The notes under the pieces: generated by a model
Databases searched by the model: none
Seen by the model: the letters and a program-made list of their open reading frames with translations, nothing else
Told to the model about the DNA's origin: nothing
In this document: positions 51,472 through 60,631 of the stretch, in pieces
How positions within the stretch are numbered: the first letter of the stretch is position 1
How the letters are laid out: every line of letters begins with the position of its first letter
Translations under genes and position numbers: made by a program
From: an uncultured Christensenella sp.
GTDB taxonomy: Bacteria > Bacillota > Clostridia > Christensenellales > Pumilibacteraceae
Assembly: GCA_910577435.1 (NCBI GenBank)
Contig: CAJTLV010000003.1
Location: 1 to 64,000 of the forward strand
Direction: 5' to 3'
DNA length: 64,000 nucleotides

Positions 51472-53688
51472 TTATGTCTCCTTTGGTTGATTTTTACTTG
51501 AATTACCGCAAAAAACAGATTCTGCCGTCTCGGCAAATTTGCGGTTTGCACTTGCTTTGGTGTCCAGTCCCATTGCGTATACGATACGCTCGTCCGTTTT
51601 CTTTTCGCTTTCTATAACGCGGCGAACCAGATAATACGCCTCCTGTTCGGTACTCAGATCGGGTACGCCGCCTCTCGACCGCGCGTTATTCAGTATAGCC
51701 GCTTCCGCAGGCAACAGCCTTAGATTGCCGCCGAGCATAAACACATACGCCCACGCTCGGTAGAAAGCTTCGCTCATACCGCAAGGAGGAACGGTCGTTT
51801 CCGAGAATATCGGACGGTACGACAGCTCCGTGACGAAAGGATCGGTATGTGAATTTGCGAGCAATTCCGACAGTATCACGGCTTTGACTATCGGCTCGAC
51901 ATACGGCGAAACGAGTGCGTCGCGCATTTTTTGTTGCGTAAAAACGTTTTTAGCAAGATTCCTCACTGTATCGAACATTCGCTTGACGACTCGCCAATCG
52001 TTGCGGAATTCAAGCGTTATGAAAAATTCCACTCCGTATGCGGTAGCGACGTCATCGAAAATATCTTCGGTTATTTGGCCGCTGTTTACTATGTCCATTA
52101 TGTGCTCTACAAGCACCGCTACGATCTCCTGCGGCGCTTCCGTCTCCATAGGCATTTTATCAACGCCGAGCTTAGCCATAAAGTAGAAAAACGCCGTATT
52201 CAAGTCGTCGTAGAATATGCGCGTCAGCTTATAAAGCTCGTCCGTCGCATCTTCCCTGCGCCCGTCGTTATAAAGCATTTGCGCGTACACGATACGCATT
52301 TCGAATATATTGAATTCGTCGATATATCCCGCGATCAGCTCGATCGCGTCTTTCGGCGCGCAGTATTTCAATGCGAATCGGTAAGCCTTATAAACGGTTT
52401 CGGTATTCGGGAAATCCGCCTCGTCTATATTTTCGAGAAGAGGCGGTATGCGCTCGAACTTACCCTGTTTTTCATACAGCTCGCACAGCATAAGGTTGGC
52501 GAGAGCGCGGTCGCGGTACATATCTATAGCCTTCAAATACTCGGCTTCCGCTTCCTTTTCTTTTCCGCCGGCAAAGAAAATCATTCCGCGAACGGCAAGC
52601 GCAAAATAATATTTTTCGCTGTCGCTGTCTATCTTATCGAGGTCTCGGAGCGCTGCGTCCGGGTTATTTTCGCTCAGAAACACCATCGCCGAATGTATCG
52701 CGCCGTCCTCTCTGTCAGGCGAAACGTGCATACCGTTGGATGCCGCGCAAGTCAAATCCCACGTCTCGTCGAATTCGTCATACGCGCGCAGCGGCCGAAG
52801 CATTTCGTCGTCGACGTAATCGTCCGCCACGATAAACATTATCTCGTCCAATAGTTTGCTCAGAAGATCGTCGACATCATCATCGTCGGAATAATCCTCG
52901 TCGCAATCGTCGACAAATTCGTAACCGACGCCCAACTTATCCAAAAACGTGCGAAACTCGGACAGTTCGCGTTCTTTCGCGTCAATGCCGCCGAAATCGA
53001 TCACGCGTCCGCCGCCGCGAATGCCGCTTCCCTTTTCGGTACCGCCGCGAAACCGCAAAATCTTGTCGCTCCCGCCGCTTTTGCCGTTAAGCACGTCGAC
53101 GAACTTATCCCTTATGAAATCGGGGGCGCCGTCGCTCTTTTCCGTGTTTACGGTTTCGCCATCTGCCGATCGAGCGTACGACGGAGGAATCGAATATCCT
53201 TTCGGCGCTTTATCCTCGTAAAACTCGTCTATCGCACCGAAATCTCCGGGTGCGAGCAACATATCTATATTCGCGGGCGCTTCGGGCGAAATGAAAAGCA
53301 ATTGCGCCTGAGCCACTTCGGTAAGGATATATTCCAAGTCAAGCCCGTGTCTGTTGATAGCCGCACACACGGACAACGCACCGCGCGTATCGTCGCGCAA
53401 AAATTCGACTACGAGTAGATTTCTGTATGCGACGGAACACTTCGGAAACCGCGCAATGTGCATCATAAACTCACGGAACGCGAGCGTAAGCAACTCGTTA
53501 TCGTCGCTGTCCTGCGTCATTAACAAATACAGCGTGCCGCACGTGAGATGGAAATCCGCATACTCGGTCTCGTCAGCATATTTGAGCAAAACGTCCAACG
53601 CATCCTCGTAATCGCAATTACGCACACACTCGTTGAATTGTTTTTTCAACAGTTTTGCGACGCCGTTCTTGTCGAATTCGGTTATCAA
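51472..53688 (-). CDS. TPR-repeat protein, cytoplasmic
   Basis: 738 residues, no signal or TM segment. TPR helix pairs are clearest at ALDVLLKYADETEYADFHL near the N-terminus and at YFALAVRGMIFFAGGKEKEAEAEYLKAI and ALANLMLCELYEKQGKFERI (about 360-430). A disordered acidic stretch (about 275-300, DDCDEDYSDDDDVDD) splits the two TPR regions. The start overlaps the stop of the membrane protein gene by 4 nt, so the two are coupled. Scaffold role inferred. Confidence 0.7.
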   Translation of the reverse strand: MITEFDKNGVAKLLKKQFNECVRNCDYEDALDVLLKYADETEYADFHLTCGTLYLLMTQDSDDNELLTLAFREFMMHIARFPKCSVAYRNLLVVEFLRDDTRGALSVCAAINRHGLDLEYILTEVAQAQLLFISPEAPANIDMLLAPGDFGAIDEFYEDKAPKGYSIPPSYARSADGETVNTEKSDGAPDFIRDKFVDVLNGKSGGSDKILRFRGGTEKGSGIRGGGRVIDFGGIDAKERELSEFRTFLDKLGVGYEFVDDCDEDYSDDDDVDDLLSKLLDEIMFIVADDYVDDEMLRPLRAYDEFDETWDLTCAASNGMHVSPDREDGAIHSAMVFLSENNPDAALRDLDKIDSDSEKYYFALAVRGMIFFAGGKEKEAEAEYLKAIDMYRDRALANLMLCELYEKQGKFERIPPLLENIDEADFPNTETVYKAYRFALKYCAPKDAIELIAGYIDEFNIFEMRIVYAQMLYNDGRREDATDELYKLTRIFYDDLNTAFFYFMAKLGVDKMPMETEAPQEIVAVLVEHIMDIVNSGQITEDIFDDVATAYGVEFFITLEFRNDWRVVKRMFDTVRNLAKNVFTQQKMRDALVSPYVEPIVKAVILSELLANSHTDPFVTELSYRPIFSETTVPPCGMSEAFYRAWAYVFMLGGNLRLLPAEAAILNNARSRGGVPDLSTEQEAYYLVRRVIESEKKTDERIVYAMGLDTKASANRKFAETAESVFCGNSSKNQPKET

Positions 53689-54932
53689 ATCTCTTTATCC
53701 TTTCGATCCGCATCGGACACGACGGCTGCATTCTCGTCTTTAACGATCGGCTCGTCAACGCCGCCGTTCGCTTCATCGTCGAGTTCGCTCTGTTCGTCGT
53801 CAGTATCCATACTCTCGCTGAGTACCTTTTCGTGTTCTTTTTCCAGTCGTTCGAGATCTTCGCGCCTGAACGTAGGCATAAGCGGAGTAATGCTCGAACC
53901 TTCGTCGATCGACTTCTTGCGTTTCTTTGGATTTTTATACGACGAAGGCGACTTCTTACCCTTTGCGGATATTCCTCCCCCCTCTCCGTCGGTCTTTTCT
54001 TCGCCGTCGCGCTTGCCGTAATTGGGCAACGCGGATATTTTATCGTACAAATACTTCTTATAACAGGAATGACAGTACGTCGAAGTTACCAGCGTAGCGA
54101 AAGAAAATCCTATAAACAGATACAGAAGCCCCAACAATATCGTAATACCGGGAATAAACGCGAGAAACGCCGGCGCTATCGCAATCCCGAAAAACACGAT
54201 CGCTACAATGTTCGTGCCGAATATAAACAACGTCGAATTCTTGATAAGGACTTTCCAACTCATTTTGAACGCGGCATTCTGCGTAAGGAAAAACACGGTG
54301 AACATAGACATAAACACCAGCAGTATCGACGCGAAAATAATACTGATGACTTTGAGCGAAAGATCGAGATTGTATACGTCGAAAAATTCGAGCGTGAACA
54401 TAAACAGCAACAACGTAAGTCCGAACGCCAAACCTATAACTATCGAATGGAACCAGCATTTCTTTATGCCGCGAAAAAAGTCCTTTGCCGTAGACGTCGG
54501 CTCGTTCCAAAGCAGTTTGCGTATGACATACATATTTCCCGATATGCCCATCGCAAGAATCGCGATACACGGCACGAGCGAAATATACATAAACGTGTTG
54601 TAAGTAAACGTCATATAACTGCCGCGAGCTATCGCATCGACAACGACGGGATAACCTATTCCGAGATTGCCAGAATACGGAACGAGATTGTTTCCCACCG
54701 TGCGGTTCATATAGAAAAGCAATATAACAAGTACGCCGGGAATGGCGAATATGCACGTCAAAAGATTGAGAAGAACCATCGTGCCGAACCTGCGGAACAG
54801 CAAATCCTTAAACTGTTCCCACGCCGACATTTTCATTTGTTCGGGAGTGATATCGGGTTTGTTCTCGTCGCCGAACATCATTCGCTGAACGATACCAACC
54901 CTCTTCTTTTTCTTTTCGTTGCTTTTCGCCAT
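53685..54932 (-). CDS. YesL/DUF624-like membrane protein with a charged C-terminal tail
   Basis: 415 residues. Six or so TM helices between about 45 and 290 with the DUF624-type layout (LLFRRFGTMVLLNLLTCIFAIPGVLVI near the start, GIKKCWFHSIVIGLAFG in the middle). About 130 cytoplasmic residues follow: basic (KNPKKRKKS), then acidic (DDEQSELDDEANGG). The ATG at 54932 has SD GAGGAG. DUF624 proteins often accompany carbohydrate importers, but here the partner is the TPR gene, coupled by a 4-nt overlap. Confidence 0.7.
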   Translation of the reverse strand: MAKSNEKKKKRVGIVQRMMFGDENKPDITPEQMKMSAWEQFKDLLFRRFGTMVLLNLLTCIFAIPGVLVILLFYMNRTVGNNLVPYSGNLGIGYPVVVDAIARGSYMTFTYNTFMYISLVPCIAILAMGISGNMYVIRKLLWNEPTSTAKDFFRGIKKCWFHSIVIGLAFGLTLLLFMFTLEFFDVYNLDLSLKVISIIFASILLVFMSMFTVFFLTQNAAFKMSWKVLIKNSTLFIFGTNIVAIVFFGIAIAPAFLAFIPGITILLGLLYLFIGFSFATLVTSTYCHSCYKKYLYDKISALPNYGKRDGEEKTDGEGGGISAKGKKSPSSYKNPKKRKKSIDEGSSITPLMPTFRREDLERLEKEHEKVLSESMDTDDEQSELDDEANGGVDEPIVKDENAAVVSDADRKDKEI

Positions 54933-54955
54933 ATGTTCTCCTCGCCGCATTTATA

Positions 54956-55816
54956 TTACGCGGTCACACCTATAAGCTTTACCAAAAAATCGTATTCGCT
55001 CGCCGCCGCGCCGTCTCCGTCTCGTCGACACACTATACAGCCGTGTAACACCGCAAGATACTGCGCATATTCGTCCGAGCATTCCTGCGGAGTTAATTCG
55101 ACCGCATATTCCGCCGCAGCTCTCGCTCTGTCCACACAAAGCGCACTGTTGACTATAGGCGGCAACACCTTGATCGCCGCGAAATCGTGTTCGGTGCGGT
55201 ACAGATCGTCCGCTTCGAGCGCGCCGCGTTCTATGTCCATAAGAACACTTTCACCCTTAGCCGAGTCGTAGTACACGATTGTGTATTCGCACCCTTCGAC
55301 TTTAAGCGTTACGCCGTATTTCTCCGCCGAGAAATTCAAAACGGATTGCATATACTCCGATGCCGACGTTATCTCTCCGCCGACAAACGACAACGCAAAG
55401 GTCATACTCCCCGCAAAAGCCGTTCCGTAGCAATAACCGAACCCGTCTCCGTTCATACCGCATAAAGTACGAACCGCATACATATCGCTTACACCGTCGA
55501 AAACATTATCGCCACCGTCGACGTCTCCGCCGTCACCGAATTTGAAATGAAATCTCACACAGAGTTTTTTCATTCCGCGAGCGTTCCGCGCGACCGACAA
55601 GAGAACCGCCATATGCTCCGCTCCCGAAATGTCGCACGCGTCTGCGGATAGCATCGTCTTTTGTCCGCGTCCGACGTCGGCATAAACGCCTGTTTCGGAC
55701 AGCTTCGGTTTATATCCGAGCCGTTTCAGTTCTCCGACGACTGCCGCTTTCGGATCCGAACTTTCGTTCAAAGTGCGGCGCATTTCGGTCAGGTACTCAA
55801 ACGATGCCTTATCCAT
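54956..55816 (-). CDS. Degenerate M20-type amidohydrolase-like protein
   Basis: 286 residues, cytoplasmic. The order matches M20D amidohydrolases: EMRRTLNESSDPKA where the family has RRxLHxxPE; RLGYKPKLSETGVYADVGRG; TMLSADACDISG where the family has RADxDALP; then EHMAVLLSVARNARG where HACGHDxHTA is expected; and GGEITSASEYM. All His/Asp/Glu metal ligands of those motifs are missing, so catalysis is unlikely. Starts with ATG at 55816 behind a TATAAT with 6 nt between, no SD. First gene of the five-gene run to the HD gene. A sensor or binding role is inferred; the family call itself is moderate. Confidence 0.55.
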   Translation of the reverse strand: MDKASFEYLTEMRRTLNESSDPKAAVVGELKRLGYKPKLSETGVYADVGRGQKTMLSADACDISGAEHMAVLLSVARNARGMKKLCVRFHFKFGDGGDVDGGDNVFDGVSDMYAVRTLCGMNGDGFGYCYGTAFAGSMTFALSFVGGEITSASEYMQSVLNFSAEKYGVTLKVEGCEYTIVYYDSAKGESVLMDIERGALEADDLYRTEHDFAAIKVLPPIVNSALCVDRARAAAEYAVELTPQECSDEYAQYLAVLHGCIVCRRDGDGAAASEYDFLVKLIGVTA

Positions 55817-55822
55817 AATAAC

Positions 55823-55851
55823 ATTATACACCATAACCGTCTTTTTTTCAA
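55823..55851 (-). promoter_or_regulatory. Promoter of the M20-like/YesL/TPR/HEAT/HD operon; predicted leaderless start
   Basis: Minus strand TTGAAA (55851-55846), 17-nt spacer with extended TG, TATAAT (55828-55823), then 6 nt (GTTATT) and ATG at 55816. Same geometry as the holA and recX promoters. Confidence 0.75.
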
Positions 55852-55942
55852 GTAAAACGGCGCTGTTTTTCAATTAAAAGCGACATACGCCCGACAGGCT
55901 CGTTCGGCGCTTGTTGCGGTCTGCGCGCGACTGCGCATACGC

Positions 55943-55972
55943 TTGACAAGCAGGCGCAAACAATGATAAAAT
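55943..55972 (+). promoter_or_regulatory. Promoter of asd-dapA-dapB
   Basis: TTGACA (55943-55948), 18-nt spacer, TAAAAT (55967-55972). The leader is about 17 nt with SD GGAGGTG. No lysine riboswitch fits in this leader. Confidence 0.7.
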
Positions 55973-55995
55973 ACTCACTGATTGCGGAGGTGCTT

Positions 55996-56988
55996 ATGAA
56001 GGTAAAGATTGCCGTTGTCGGTGCGACGGGAGTAGTTGGAAGAATGATGTTGCGCGTATTGGAAGAGCGCAACTTCCCCGTATCCGAGCTTGTTCTGTTT
56101 GCGTCAAAACGAAGTGCGGGTGCGGTAATGGAATTTCGCGGTGAAAAAATCACCGTTCGCGAACTGAACGCGGAAAACATAAAAACCGCAAACGTAAAGT
56201 ATGCGCTGTTTTCGGCAGGCAGCGACGTTTCACGAGAATTCGCACCCGTATTTGCTAAATACGGAGCTGTGGCAATTGACAATTCGAAATATTGGAGAAT
56301 GGATAAAAACGTGCCGCTTGTAGTTCCCGAAGTCAACCCCGACGACGCGTTCAAACATCACGGCATAATCGCTAACCCCAACTGCTCGACCATTCAGGCG
56401 GTAGTCGCGCTCAAACCACTTCACGACGCATTTAAGATAAAACGCATTGTTTATTCCACGTATCAGGCGGTGTCCGGCGCAGGACGAATGGGTATCGAAG
56501 ATTTGGAAAACGGCGTCAAAGGCAAAGCGCCGCAAAAATTCCCCTATCCCATAGCGTATAACATAATACCGCACATCGACACATTCGACGATGACGGTTA
56601 CACGTTCGAAGAGATGAAAATGGTTAACGAAACGCGCAAGATTCTCGGCGACGATACACTGAAAATCACGGCAACTACGGCACGCGTACCCGTTTTCTAC
56701 GGTCACAGCGAAAGCATTAACGTCGAGTTCTTCAAGCCTGTCACGCGTGAATCGGCGCTGGAAGTTCTGTCCGCCGCTAAGGGGGTCGTCTTGCGCGACG
56801 AACCGCAAAACAACATTTACCCAATGCCAATCGAGGCGGCAGGCAGCGACGAGGTGTACGTCGGGCGCGTGCGTCAAGACTTTTCGGTTGACAGCGGGCT
56901 TAATCTGTGGGTGGTAGCGGACAACATCAGAAAGGGCGCGGCGTCCAACACCGTGCAGATCGCGGAGCTTCTCAATTCGAGAGATTAA
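55996..56988 (+). CDS. asd: Aspartate-semialdehyde dehydrogenase
   Basis: 330 residues. Reduces aspartyl phosphate to the semialdehyde with NADPH. NADP-binding VVGATGVVGRMMLRVLEER (about 6-24), nucleophile Cys in NPNCSTIQAV (about 129), STYQAVSGAGRMG, and the C-terminal His region (YGHSESINVEF) are intact. The ATG at 55996 follows GGAGGTG; an earlier in-frame ATG at 55963 lies in the promoter. Confidence 0.95.
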   Translation: MKVKIAVVGATGVVGRMMLRVLEERNFPVSELVLFASKRSAGAVMEFRGEKITVRELNAENIKTANVKYALFSAGSDVSREFAPVFAKYGAVAIDNSKYWRMDKNVPLVVPEVNPDDAFKHHGIIANPNCSTIQAVVALKPLHDAFKIKRIVYSTYQAVSGAGRMGIEDLENGVKGKAPQKFPYPIAYNIIPHIDTFDDDGYTFEEMKMVNETRKILGDDTLKITATTARVPVFYGHSESINVEFFKPVTRESALEVLSAAKGVVLRDEPQNNIYPMPIEAAGSDEVYVGRVRQDFSVDSGLNLWVVADNIRKGAASNTVQIAELLNSRD

Positions 56989-57067
56989 CGCAAGTGTAAC
57001 GAATGCACTGCGCGATACATATATAGACACATATATAAATATACGAGTATAAATATACGAGGTCGAA

Positions 57068-57949
57068 ATGGCAATATTCAAGGGTTGCGGTGCGGCTATG
57101 GTCACTCCGTTCGGCGCTAACGGCGAAATAGACTACGACGTGCTCGACAACTACATAGAACATCTTATATCAGGCGGAGTGAGCGCGCTCCTGCCGTTCG
57201 GAACAACGGGAGAACCCCCTACCGTCTCGCATAACGAATACGAAAATGCCGTGCGCTTCATCGTCGAGCGTGTACACGGCAGAGTACCGGTGATAGTCGG
57301 CGCGGGAAGCAACAGCACCGAGCTTGCGGCAAATAAAGCAAAAGACGCCGCTTCCTACGGCGCGGACGGTATTCTTGCCGTTACACCATACTACAACAAG
57401 TGTACGCAACGCGGCATAGTGGAGCATTACAAAGCGATCGTGAACGCGGCACAAATACCGGTGCTTGCGTATAACGTACCTACCCGCACCTGCGTAAATA
57501 TCGAGCCAAAAACACTTGCGGAACTCAAAAAAATCGGAGTCTCGGGCGTTAAGGAAGCAAGCGGCGATATAGATCAGTTTCAGGACGCGGCAAAAGTGTG
57601 CAACGATATAGGACTCGATCTTTATTGCGGCGACGACAGCCTCACGACTATCGCCATCGCTATGGGCGCGCTCGGCACGATTTCCGTCGCGGCTAACCCT
57701 GCCCCTAAATATATGAGCGATCTTTGCGCATTTGCTCTCGACGGCGATTTCAAATCGGCGCGAGAATTGCAGTTCAAGCTCAACGAATTTATACATTCTT
57801 TGTTTATCGAAGTCAATCCCATACCAGTAAAAAAGGCTATGCAATTAATAGGCTTGGACGTGGGCACACCTCGCCTGCCGCTTACGGAGCTGGAACAGGC
57901 GCACACCGATGTGCTCAAATCGGCGATGCGCAACGTCGGATTGATTTAA
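57068..57949 (+). CDS. dapA: 4-hydroxy-tetrahydrodipicolinate synthase
   Basis: 293 residues. Condenses pyruvate with aspartate semialdehyde. GTTGEPPTVSHNEY (about 44), Tyr in LAYNVPTRTCVNI (about 134), Schiff-base Lys in GVKEASGD (about 162). SD GAGG. The 79-nt gap after asd contains tandem TATA-rich octamers (ATATA repeated), an AT-rich spacer with no clear element. Product goes to DapB. Confidence 0.96.
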   Translation: MAIFKGCGAAMVTPFGANGEIDYDVLDNYIEHLISGGVSALLPFGTTGEPPTVSHNEYENAVRFIVERVHGRVPVIVGAGSNSTELAANKAKDAASYGADGILAVTPYYNKCTQRGIVEHYKAIVNAAQIPVLAYNVPTRTCVNIEPKTLAELKKIGVSGVKEASGDIDQFQDAAKVCNDIGLDLYCGDDSLTTIAIAMGALGTISVAANPAPKYMSDLCAFALDGDFKSARELQFKLNEFIHSLFIEVNPIPVKKAMQLIGLDVGTPRLPLTELEQAHTDVLKSAMRNVGLI

Positions 57950-57958
57950 GAGGTGTTT

Positions 57959-58696
57959 ATGAAAAAAGCATTTGTTGTCGGTATCAACGGAAAAATGGGC
58001 AAAATGCTATGCGAGTCCGCAAACTCTTACGGATACGAAATTACTGGCGGATACGACGTCGTGCAAAATCCCGCCTACCCGACTTTTTCGGACGAACGCG
58101 CCGTAAACGTGCCGATAGACGTTATCATCGACTTCTCGCGCGCCGACAATAAAATATTCGACGCGTTCGCCTATCTTGCAAAAGATAGACACGTACCCGT
58201 AGTAATCGCGACAACAGGCTTTTGCGAAAAAGGATTGAAGCGTATCGCCGACCTGGCTAACGTCGTGCCCGTGTTCCACTCCGCCAATATGAGCTTAGGG
58301 ATAGCGGCGGCAAAAGCGGCGGCGATAACGGCTAAGTCGATTCTCGGCGACGGCTTCGACATAGAAATCGTCGAAAAGCACCATAACCAAAAGGTCGACA
58401 GTCCGTCCGGAACGGCACTGCTTCTCGCTGACGCACTCGCACCGCGCGATAATCAGGTGATAAACCGCAACGGCAAGCGCAATGCGGGCGAACTCGGAAT
58501 AACATCGGTGCGCGGCGGTACGGTCGTCGGAGAACACGAAATCGGCTTCTACGGCAACGACGAAGTTGTAACAGTCACACATTCCGCTTACTCGCGCAAG
58601 CTGTTTGCGGCGGGCGCGTTCAAAGCCGCAGACTTCCTGCTCGGTGCAAAAGTCGGACTTTACAATATGGACGATCTCATTAAAACACTGTTATAA
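57959..58696 (+). CDS. dapB: 4-hydroxy-tetrahydrodipicolinate reductase
   Basis: 245 residues. Dinucleotide-binding AFVVGINGKMGKML at the N-terminus and the family signature EKHHNQKVDSPSGTALLLA (about 138-156) with catalytic His and Lys. The ATG at 57959 has SD AAGAGG; the GTG two codons earlier overlaps the SD. Starts 9 nt after dapA. Gives tetrahydrodipicolinate for lysine, meso-DAP and, in spore-formers, dipicolinate. Confidence 0.95.
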   Translation: MKKAFVVGINGKMGKMLCESANSYGYEITGGYDVVQNPAYPTFSDERAVNVPIDVIIDFSRADNKIFDAFAYLAKDRHVPVVIATTGFCEKGLKRIADLANVVPVFHSANMSLGIAAAKAAAITAKSILGDGFDIEIVEKHHNQKVDSPSGTALLLADALAPRDNQVINRNGKRNAGELGITSVRGGTVVGEHEIGFYGNDEVVTVTHSAYSRKLFAAGAFKAADFLLGAKVGLYNMDDLIKTLL

Positions 58697-58722
58697 TTTT
58701 TCGGTGAATCCCAAACTCAGAC

Positions 58723-58766
58723 AATAAAAAAGCTGTGCAGTAAAATATCGGCACAGCTTTTTTATT
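58723..58766. terminator. Bidirectional terminator between dapB and the GH13 gene
   Basis: AATAAAAAAGCTGTGC faces GCACAGCTTTTTTATT with a 12-nt loop. A 13-bp or longer stem flanked by A and T tracts on both sides ends both convergent transcripts. Confidence 0.92.
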
Positions 58767-58785
58767 ACCGTATATAGTCGATAGA

Positions 58786-60522
58786 TCACTCATAAAGAAC
58801 AACGATCCCGCCTACCGAAAGAGTATCGCCGTCAAGCTTGCGGCTGTATACGCAATATTTATCCGTCTCAAATCGAACATCGCATTCCGAAGCATTCAAC
58901 ACGATTTCCAATTTATGCCCGTCGGCGTTACTCCATATGTAATCAATTACGCGGTCGATTTCGGAAAACCGCCATTCTATATCGGCGTTCTTGAACGGAG
59001 CGAAAATTTGCCTGAGCGCCGTTATTTTTTTGAACTCGGACAGCATTTCGTCATACTTGCCGTTATCTATCCCGTTCCAATCCATACAACGGCGATTGCG
59101 GTTCTCTCGCACCACGCCCCCAAGCGCGGTTTCCGTTCCGTAATAAATACACGGACTGCCGGGCATTGTCATCAGTATAACAAGCTCTTGCAACAGCGAA
59201 TCTTGTGAGTTACATCTCGTCACGGCACGGTCGACGTCGTGATTGTCCAACATATTAAACAGTACTCCGTTGATCTGTCTGTAATAGTTATTATAGTTTT
59301 CGTTAAGCGAATACATAAGATCTCGCGCGGTTTGTTTTTTATCGATATAAAAATCGTTCACACTCTCCAAAAACTGGAAATTCATAATAGAATCGTACTC
59401 GTCGCCCAAAAGCCACGCCTGCGCTCTGTGCCATATTTCGCCGAGCAAGAACAGATCGGGTTTCAACGCCTTTAATTCCAAGCGCAGTTTTTTCAAAAAC
59501 GTATGCGATATTTCATTACCTACGTCAAACCTTATCCCGTCCACGCCGAGCGCGACCCAATCTTTGCAGACGTTAATAAAGTAATCGGCGACTTCGGGAT
59601 TGTTGGTATTCAGTTTAGGCATATATGCCTCGAACGAGAACGAGAAATACCGACCGTCCTTAGTGTTTCCGCTCTTCGTCGCAAATTCAGGATCGTTGAT
59701 AAAGAACCAATCGTAGTATTTGGATTTCGCGCCGTTCTTTTCCACGTCGCGCCAAGCGAAAAAATCCTTTCCGCAATGGTTGAATACTGCGTCCAACATA
59801 ATTTTCAAGCCGATGCCGTGCGCCTTTTTTATAAGCTCTGTCAAAGCGCTTTTACCGCCCAAATCGGGATCTACGCACGTATAGTCGTTGACGTTGTATC
59901 TGTGATTGGTGTTAGACAGCATTATCGGCGTCAGATAAATACCGCCGATGCCCAGATCTTTTATATACTCCAACTTTTCGGTAATGCCCGTTATGTTTCC
60001 GCCGTAAAACGTATTAAACCTCGCGCTGTTCTCGACACCCCACTGCAAAATATCGGGCGAACTCTTCACTCCGTCCGCGCGGCAAAACCTATCCGGAAAT
60101 ATCTGATACCACGCAAGATTTTCCGCCCACTTCGGAACTTCGCAAACGTCCGCGCCGTTGAGCCATGCATATTTGAAATACTGCACTATTCGCCCCGCCG
60201 TGTCTTGCAAGTCGGAATACAATCCGTCTTCCAACAAACAGACGCGCTCGTCGTCGCACGAGATTTCGAAATAATACTGCAATCTCTTGAATTTCGGCGC
60301 TACTTCGACTTCCCAAACAAACGAGTATTTAAGCTCCCGCACAAGTTTCATTTTAATAGGTTCGCCATACCAAGCCTCACCGAATGTACCGACATACGGG
60401 TCGTTCGCATAAAGGATCACATTCGAAACTTCTTTACCCGTTTCGAGCTTGACTATCAACCTATCCTTGTCTAAGGCATAGCAACCTGTTATCGGGTCGT
60501 GTCTTATTGCGTTTGCGTTCAT
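58786..60522 (-). CDS. GH13 alpha-amylase family enzyme (cyclomaltodextrinase / neopullulanase type)
   Basis: 578 residues, no signal peptide, so cytoplasmic. N-terminal beta domain (about 1-120, CBM34-like), then the (beta/alpha)8 barrel: AWYQIFPDRF, MLDAVFNHCG, nucleophile Asp in DGIRFDVGNE (about 331), acid Glu in LLGEIWH (about 362), third Asp in MLDNHDVDRA (about 427), and MPKLNTNNPEV, typical of the GH13_20 group that splits maltodextrins, cyclodextrins or pullulan. SD GGAG. Divergent from the AraC gene and behind an inverted-repeat operator. Confidence 0.92.
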   Translation of the reverse strand: MNANAIRHDPITGCYALDKDRLIVKLETGKEVSNVILYANDPYVGTFGEAWYGEPIKMKLVRELKYSFVWEVEVAPKFKRLQYYFEISCDDERVCLLEDGLYSDLQDTAGRIVQYFKYAWLNGADVCEVPKWAENLAWYQIFPDRFCRADGVKSSPDILQWGVENSARFNTFYGGNITGITEKLEYIKDLGIGGIYLTPIMLSNTNHRYNVNDYTCVDPDLGGKSALTELIKKAHGIGLKIMLDAVFNHCGKDFFAWRDVEKNGAKSKYYDWFFINDPEFATKSGNTKDGRYFSFSFEAYMPKLNTNNPEVADYFINVCKDWVALGVDGIRFDVGNEISHTFLKKLRLELKALKPDLFLLGEIWHRAQAWLLGDEYDSIMNFQFLESVNDFYIDKKQTARDLMYSLNENYNNYYRQINGVLFNMLDNHDVDRAVTRCNSQDSLLQELVILMTMPGSPCIYYGTETALGGVVRENRNRRCMDWNGIDNGKYDEMLSEFKKITALRQIFAPFKNADIEWRFSEIDRVIDYIWSNADGHKLEIVLNASECDVRFETDKYCVYSRKLDGDTLSVGGIVVLYE

Positions 60523-60550
60523 ACTTTTCTCCGTTACTGCTTTAATGTAC

Positions 60551-60596
60551 TTGCATTATACTATTAAAAAGTGTATAATTCTTACAGTATACACTT
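60551..60596. promoter_or_regulatory. Divergent GH13/AraC control region with inverted-repeat operator
   Basis: AAGTGTATA (60569-60577) and TATACACTT (60588-60596) are perfect 9-bp arms 10 nt apart. The plus promoter is TTGCAT (60551-60556), 17 nt, TATAAT (60574-60579), so the left arm covers its -10. The minus -10 TATAAT is at 60560-60555 and its -35 region (about 60578-60583) reads AAGAAT, a poor box between the two arms. That fits a regulator that activates the GH13 gene and represses its own. Confidence 0.65.
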
Positions 60597-60631
60597 GTAT
60601 ATTAACACAATAATATTATTTAAGGAACAAG

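Noticed and set aside
55856..55995. Lysine riboswitch upstream of asd-dapA-dapB
   Set aside because: The promoter lies too close to the start codon for the about 170-nt aptamer, and none of its conserved blocks is present.
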